Shown here one piece after another: positions 30,954 to 33,765 of a stretch of DNA of 33,765 nucleotides. This stretch comes from Bacillota bacterium. Lineage in GTDB: Bacteria; Bacillota; Clostridia; Christensenellales; Aristaeellaceae. The DNA is taken from the NCBI GenBank assembly GCA_963169565.1, contig CAUJDI010000004.1, forward strand, positions 1 through 33,765. The letters are read 5' to 3'. A program made the position numbers and the translations under genes. Under the pieces are notes generated by a model that saw nothing but the letters and a program-made list of their open reading frames with translations, made no database searches and was not told where the DNA came from. How positions within the stretch are numbered: position 1 is the first letter of the stretch; the number at the start of each line of letters is the position of its first letter.

Positions 30954-31022
30954 GCGATGGCGGCACCGTCTGCCCGCAGCGTCTATCAGGGTTTGGGGCG
31001 GGTATGATTCCATTGACATCAC

Positions 31023-31036
31023 CGGGGCTTGCCCCG
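31023..31036. promoter_or_regulatory. Palindrome upstream of the peroxiredoxin gene
   Basis: CGGGGC-TT-GCCCCG is a perfect 6-bp inverted repeat ending 10 bp before the ribosome binding site GGGAGGAG. It could be an operator or a small leader hairpin; no clear promoter hexamers are near. Confidence 0.35.
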
Positions 31037-31059
31037 TGCCATGAATGGGAGGAGAACAA

Positions 31060-31518
31060 ATGAAACTCGAAATCGGGATGACCGCGCCGGACTTCACGCT
31101 GGAGGACAACCAGGGCGGCAAAGTGACCCTGTCGGACCTCAGGGGCAAAAAGGTACTCCTGTCCTGGCATCCGCTGGCCTGGACAAGCGTGTGCACGGAC
31201 CAGATGCGCGCGCTGGAGGCGAACCATGAACGCTTTGAGAAGCTGGGCGCGGTGGCGCTTGGCATGAGCGTGGACCCGGCGGCCAGCAAGAAGGTCTGGG
31301 GGCAGGTGCTCAGCATCCGGAAAACGAAATTGCTGGCGGACTTCTACCCGCACGGCAAGACGGCGCTGGACTACGGCATCTTCCTGGAGGAGCTGGGGGC
31401 CTCGGGCCGCGTGAACATCATCCTGGATGAAAAGGGCGTCATCCGGTGGATGAAACGGTATGAGCTCGGCCAGCTGCCGGACATTGAGGAAGTATTCAGG
31501 GCGCTGGAGAGCCTCTGA
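31060..31518 (+). CDS. AhpC/TSA-family 1-Cys peroxiredoxin
   Basis: 152 aa thiol peroxidase. The peroxidatic motif P38-x3-T42-x2-C45 (HPLAWTSVCTDQM) is intact, and C45 is the only cysteine, so no resolving cysteine exists within the chain; it must be recycled by an outside thiol. Family pieces: MTAPDFTLEDN, VLGMSVDP-type ALGMSVDPAAS, and GVIRWMKRYE near the end. The ATG at 31060 follows GGGAGGAG, better than an in-frame ATG 15 bp upstream which overlaps that site. It is followed by a strong terminator. Confidence 0.92.
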   Translation: MKLEIGMTAPDFTLEDNQGGKVTLSDLRGKKVLLSWHPLAWTSVCTDQMRALEANHERFEKLGAVALGMSVDPAASKKVWGQVLSIRKTKLLADFYPHGKTALDYGIFLEELGASGRVNIILDEKGVIRWMKRYELGQLPDIEEVFRALESL

Positions 31519-31550
31519 GGGTCAACCCGCAACGAAGTTCACCTGAAAGA

Positions 31551-31582
31551 GTCCCGTCCCAAAGCGGATGGGGCCTTTTTTT
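31551..31582 (+). terminator. Rho-independent terminator after the peroxiredoxin gene
   Basis: GTCCCGTCC (31551-31559) pairs with GGATGGGGC (31566-31574) with two G-U pairs, followed by C and seven Ts (31576-31582). Confidence 0.88.
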
Positions 31583-31678
31583 GCCTCTGTATCCGTAAGG
31601 TAGCGAAGGAGAGGAGCAGAATGGTATACTGTGCAAGGCAGCCGTCACAAAATGAATCATCATGAGGTCGACACGACG

Positions 31679-33010
31679 ATGAAAAGAATGTTTGCTCTGC
31701 TCTGCACAATTCTCCTGCTCCCTGTCTTTTGGGGGCATGCCAAAGCTGTTTCCAAACAGGCAGCCATCACGCTTTCCCGGGCAGAGGGCGGTCTTTCTTA
31801 TTCATTCTCCCTGCCCGGCACGGAGTTTGCCTGTCTGCAATACAAAAACGGCGATGAACAGGGGATGCTGACACTGCGCTCGTCCGACGGACGCTTTGAA
31901 GGCGTGCTGCCGCTGAGCTACACCCAGACAGCCAGGCAGGTAACAGTCACCGTGTTGAGCATCGGCCAGAAGCAGCTGCTCAGGCAGACGGCGGACTGGG
32001 TGCCGTCCGGCGCGCCGGAAACCGGGAAACAGGAGAAGGACGCCGTCCGGAAGGTCACCGACCTTGAACTGATACCGGGGGAAAAGGAAATGGGCTACCG
32101 TTTCACCGCCCCGGGGCATCCGGCCGTCGTGCTGAGTTTCAGTTCCGTCATGCAGAAGGGCGCCTTCGTCATCACCGTGGATGAGGCCGGGGTGTTTGCC
32201 GGGACGCTGTCCCTGCCCAACACCTATGCGCGTGATCTGATCACGCTCAGGGTCAGGGACCTGCGCGGGCGGGAGCTGGCGGAGAAGGCCGAACGCACCC
32301 TCTTTGTTCCGCCTGACGCCGGGGAGACGGCCGCGGCCGGACCGCTGTCGGGCGTCGTGGTCTGCCTGGATCCCGGCCATCAGCAGGCGGATGTCAGAAC
32401 GTCAAAGGTCCCGGTGATGCCGGGTTCGGACCTGCGTGTGTTTACTGACAACGGGGGCATGGCTCAGGGCGCTGTCACCCTTCGCAAGGAATCCATCGCG
32501 GCGCTTGAGATCTCCTACCGGGCCTGCGCCGCGCTCAGGGAAGCGGGAGCTTTGGTCTTCATGACCCGCTGGAACGAGGAGACCGGGGTCAGCAACCTCG
32601 GACGCGCTGATTACGCCCATGAGGTGGGCGCTGGTTATTTTATCCGCGTCCACCTGAACATGGCGGAGAAAAAGACCGCGAACGCCATAGACGTCTACTG
32701 CCCGGATAAATCCCCTTACGCGCGCCTGGCTTTGGACAAGGCGACCTACCGCCTGCTGGCCCGGGCCCTGGCGGACGCGCTGAGCGCCCAGACCGGCGTC
32801 AAAACGGCAAGGACCCATTTCAGCGATCAATTCATCGGGAACAACTGGGCGAGGATGCCGGCTTTCCTGGTCGAGACTGGCTACATGTCCTCGCCCGCCA
32901 ACGACGTCCTCCTCTCGCACCCTGTCTATCAGGACCGCGTCGCCCGGGGCATCGCGGAGGGGGTCATCGCCATGGAGGAAGTCCTGAAGGGCGCACCTGC
33001 GCAGGAATAG
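31679..33010 (+). CDS. Secreted N-acetylmuramoyl-L-alanine amidase (Amidase_3) with duplicated N-terminal module
   Basis: 443 aa. Signal peptide MKRMFALLCTILLLPVFWGH, cut after AKA. Two tandem beta-rich modules follow (about residues 29-108 and 125-211), each with the pattern Y-x-F-x-x-PG, then G-x-F-x-G-x-LxL/LPLSY. The Amidase_3 domain fills about 225-440 with zinc ligands H234 (LDPGHQ), E271 (LRKES), H325 (VHLN in place of the usual S-x-H-x-N) and catalytic E399 (LVETGYMSSPAN). It should cleave the bond between MurNAc and the stem peptide outside the cell. The modules may target the wall. I chose ATG 31679; earlier ATGs only add a non-hydrophobic leader. TATACT at 31625-31630 may be its -10. 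Confidence 0.9.
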   Translation: MKRMFALLCTILLLPVFWGHAKAVSKQAAITLSRAEGGLSYSFSLPGTEFACLQYKNGDEQGMLTLRSSDGRFEGVLPLSYTQTARQVTVTVLSIGQKQLLRQTADWVPSGAPETGKQEKDAVRKVTDLELIPGEKEMGYRFTAPGHPAVVLSFSSVMQKGAFVITVDEAGVFAGTLSLPNTYARDLITLRVRDLRGRELAEKAERTLFVPPDAGETAAAGPLSGVVVCLDPGHQQADVRTSKVPVMPGSDLRVFTDNGGMAQGAVTLRKESIAALEISYRACAALREAGALVFMTRWNEETGVSNLGRADYAHEVGAGYFIRVHLNMAEKKTANAIDVYCPDKSPYARLALDKATYRLLARALADALSAQTGVKTARTHFSDQFIGNNWARMPAFLVETGYMSSPANDVLLSHPVYQDRVARGIAEGVIAMEEVLKGAPAQE

Positions 33011-33043
33011 CTCTCCGCCAATACACTTAGTTGAAAAGATGTA

Positions 33044-33065
33044 CCTGATCCTTACATCGATCAGG
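33044..33065 (+). terminator. Weak terminator-like hairpin after the amidase gene
   Basis: CCTGATC (33044-33050) and GATCAGG (33059-33065) form a 7-bp stem. It is followed by CGCTTTCTTG, not a clean T-run. Confidence 0.4.
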
Positions 33066-33578
33066 CGCTTTCTTGTCACCGGACGGACGCCTCATGAAAT
33101 GTCTTTGCCATGGGGCACACTTCAACACTATCTTGCCCCCGATGGAGATGCAGGCGTGATCGTACACGGACATTTTCTCTTTTCCCGTCATGGATTGCCC
33201 GGGATGCGGCACAGGAAGCGGCTGCCCTTTCCCGGAGGAAATCCAAGGCGAAAGCAGGGGATCCGCGGGGATGGGGCGGCGAACACGTAGAAGGTGGTCA
33301 AAGTTGTGGCGGGATCCGGACAACAGCGCTTTGAAAGCGAATGGAATGGATGGGATACGCTGAGCCTTCGCGCCTCGCAAGGACGCCGCAGTCAAAATCA
33401 TCCTTGCCCTCCTTTCGCAGGTTCATCCCGTTCAGAAGCGGCATCCTTCCTTGGGGCTGTGAAGTTTCCGATTAACGTTCCCGCCGCCTCTTTTTGGGTA
33501 GATTCTATGGCGGAAAAGGGCAGATATGCCGAACCCTGAAGGCCGTTTTCCAATAAACTTGAACGGATGGACAAACAG
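33066..33578. other. Gene-poor gap before the last gene
   Basis: About 510 bp in which I see no convincing gene. A 124-codon minus-strand frame (33027-33401) has no ribosome binding site, no recognisable domain and an amino acid mix unlike the neighbours. The part after 33440 is AT-richer and may hold the promoter of the gene at 33579, but I find no good hexamer pair. Confidence 0.4.
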
Positions 33579-33765
33579 ATGAAAAAAATCTCTTCCCTCC
33601 TCATGACCCTTGTGCTGATGGCGGGGGCTTTTACATCCTTGCCGGCTGCCCGGGCTGAGGAGAACGCGCCGGGACCCATTACAGTCGCCACGATGATCGA
33701 TTCGGAAGGCGCGGTTCTGGGCGGTATGATGGTGCTGCTGCTCCGGCAGGCGGGCTTTGAGGTGG
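33579..33765 (+). CDS. ABC importer binding protein, osmoprotectant (OpuC/ProX) type, N-terminal part
   Basis: 62 codons run into the window edge. A signal peptide (MKKISSLLMTLVLMAGAFTS, LPAARA|EE) is followed by the start of the mature protein: PITVATMIDSEGAVLGGMMV and LLLRQAGFEV. This matches the opening of glycine betaine/carnitine/choline-binding proteins of the OpuC family (VTVxxxxxxEGxILGxMxxxLLExxGxxV). No cysteine lies near the cleavage site, so it is not a lipoprotein. An in-frame ATG 12 bp upstream exists; neither start has a strong ribosome binding site. The rest is outside the window. Confidence 0.75.
   Translation, partial: MKKISSLLMTLVLMAGAFTSLPAARAEENAPGPITVATMIDSEGAVLGGMMVLLLRQAGFEV

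Noticed and set aside
30892-31353. N-terminal extension of the asparaginase frame
   Set aside because: The sequence before MMPRIQLL has no asparaginase similarity and would overlap the promoter and the peroxiredoxin gene; ATG 30891 has a strong ribosome binding site.
33027-33401. 124-codon minus-strand frame in the gap after the amidase
   Set aside because: No ribosome binding site, no domain, and it begins in sequence that looks non-coding on both strands.

Overview
The window is a GC-rich bacterial chromosome segment with densely packed genes, strong AGGAGG-type ribosome binding sites and good sigma-70-type promoters. The content (ThiT-type thiamine transporter under a TPP riboswitch, a YlxP/DUF503 protein, a secreted Amidase_3 enzyme, type I asparaginase, TetR-controlled ABC-2 exporter, many secreted proteins with Gram-positive-style signal peptides) fits a high-GC member of the Clostridia (Firmicutes/Bacillota). 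The exact lineage cannot be read from the sequence. I see no rRNA or tRNA gene, CRISPR array, phage or insertion sequence.

Layout. 1-3321 (+): end of a methyltransferase, a secreted seven-blade tectonin-like propeller, a secreted M28 peptidase, and an XRE regulator with a GyrI-like sensor domain. 3456-5384 (-): secreted WD40 protein. 5646-7734 (+): MFS transporter overlapping a HAD phosphatase. 7797-13470 (+): an FbpABC-type ABC importer with its own promoter; its permease is a double-permease fusion carrying an extra extracytoplasmic domain of about 500 residues. 13716-14186 (+): MsrB. 14269-17049 (-): aldo-keto reductase, GyrI/zinc-ribbon protein, a small membrane protein that appears to start at ATA, and YlxP. 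17162-17914 (+): exonuclease III, sharing an overlapping divergent promoter with the reductase. 18000-21325 (-): a promoter with a double operator, a 41-aa membrane protein, TetR, ABC ATPase and two ABC-2 permeases. 21434-21964 (-): GNAT acetyltransferase broken by one amber codon. 22096-22900 (-): GyrI-like protein with a 65-aa partner. 22976-27590 (-): two unknown proteins, ABC exporter, beta-CASP metallohydrolase. 27648-29822 (+): TPP riboswitch, thiT, an apparently leaderless radC, and a YdcF-like protein. 29890-30891 (-): asparaginase. 31060-33765 (+): 1-Cys peroxiredoxin, secreted amidase with a duplicated N-terminal module, a 568-bp gene-poor gap, and the start of an osmoprotectant-type binding protein.

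The best candidate for something undescribed is the importer at 7883-13470: a binding protein without a lipobox next to a permease with a very large helical ectodomain. Other notable points are the ATA start at 15034, the compact divergent promoters at 17096-17127 and 27626-27676, the paired TetR-type operators at 21266-21297, and long hairpins just upstream of ribosome binding sites.
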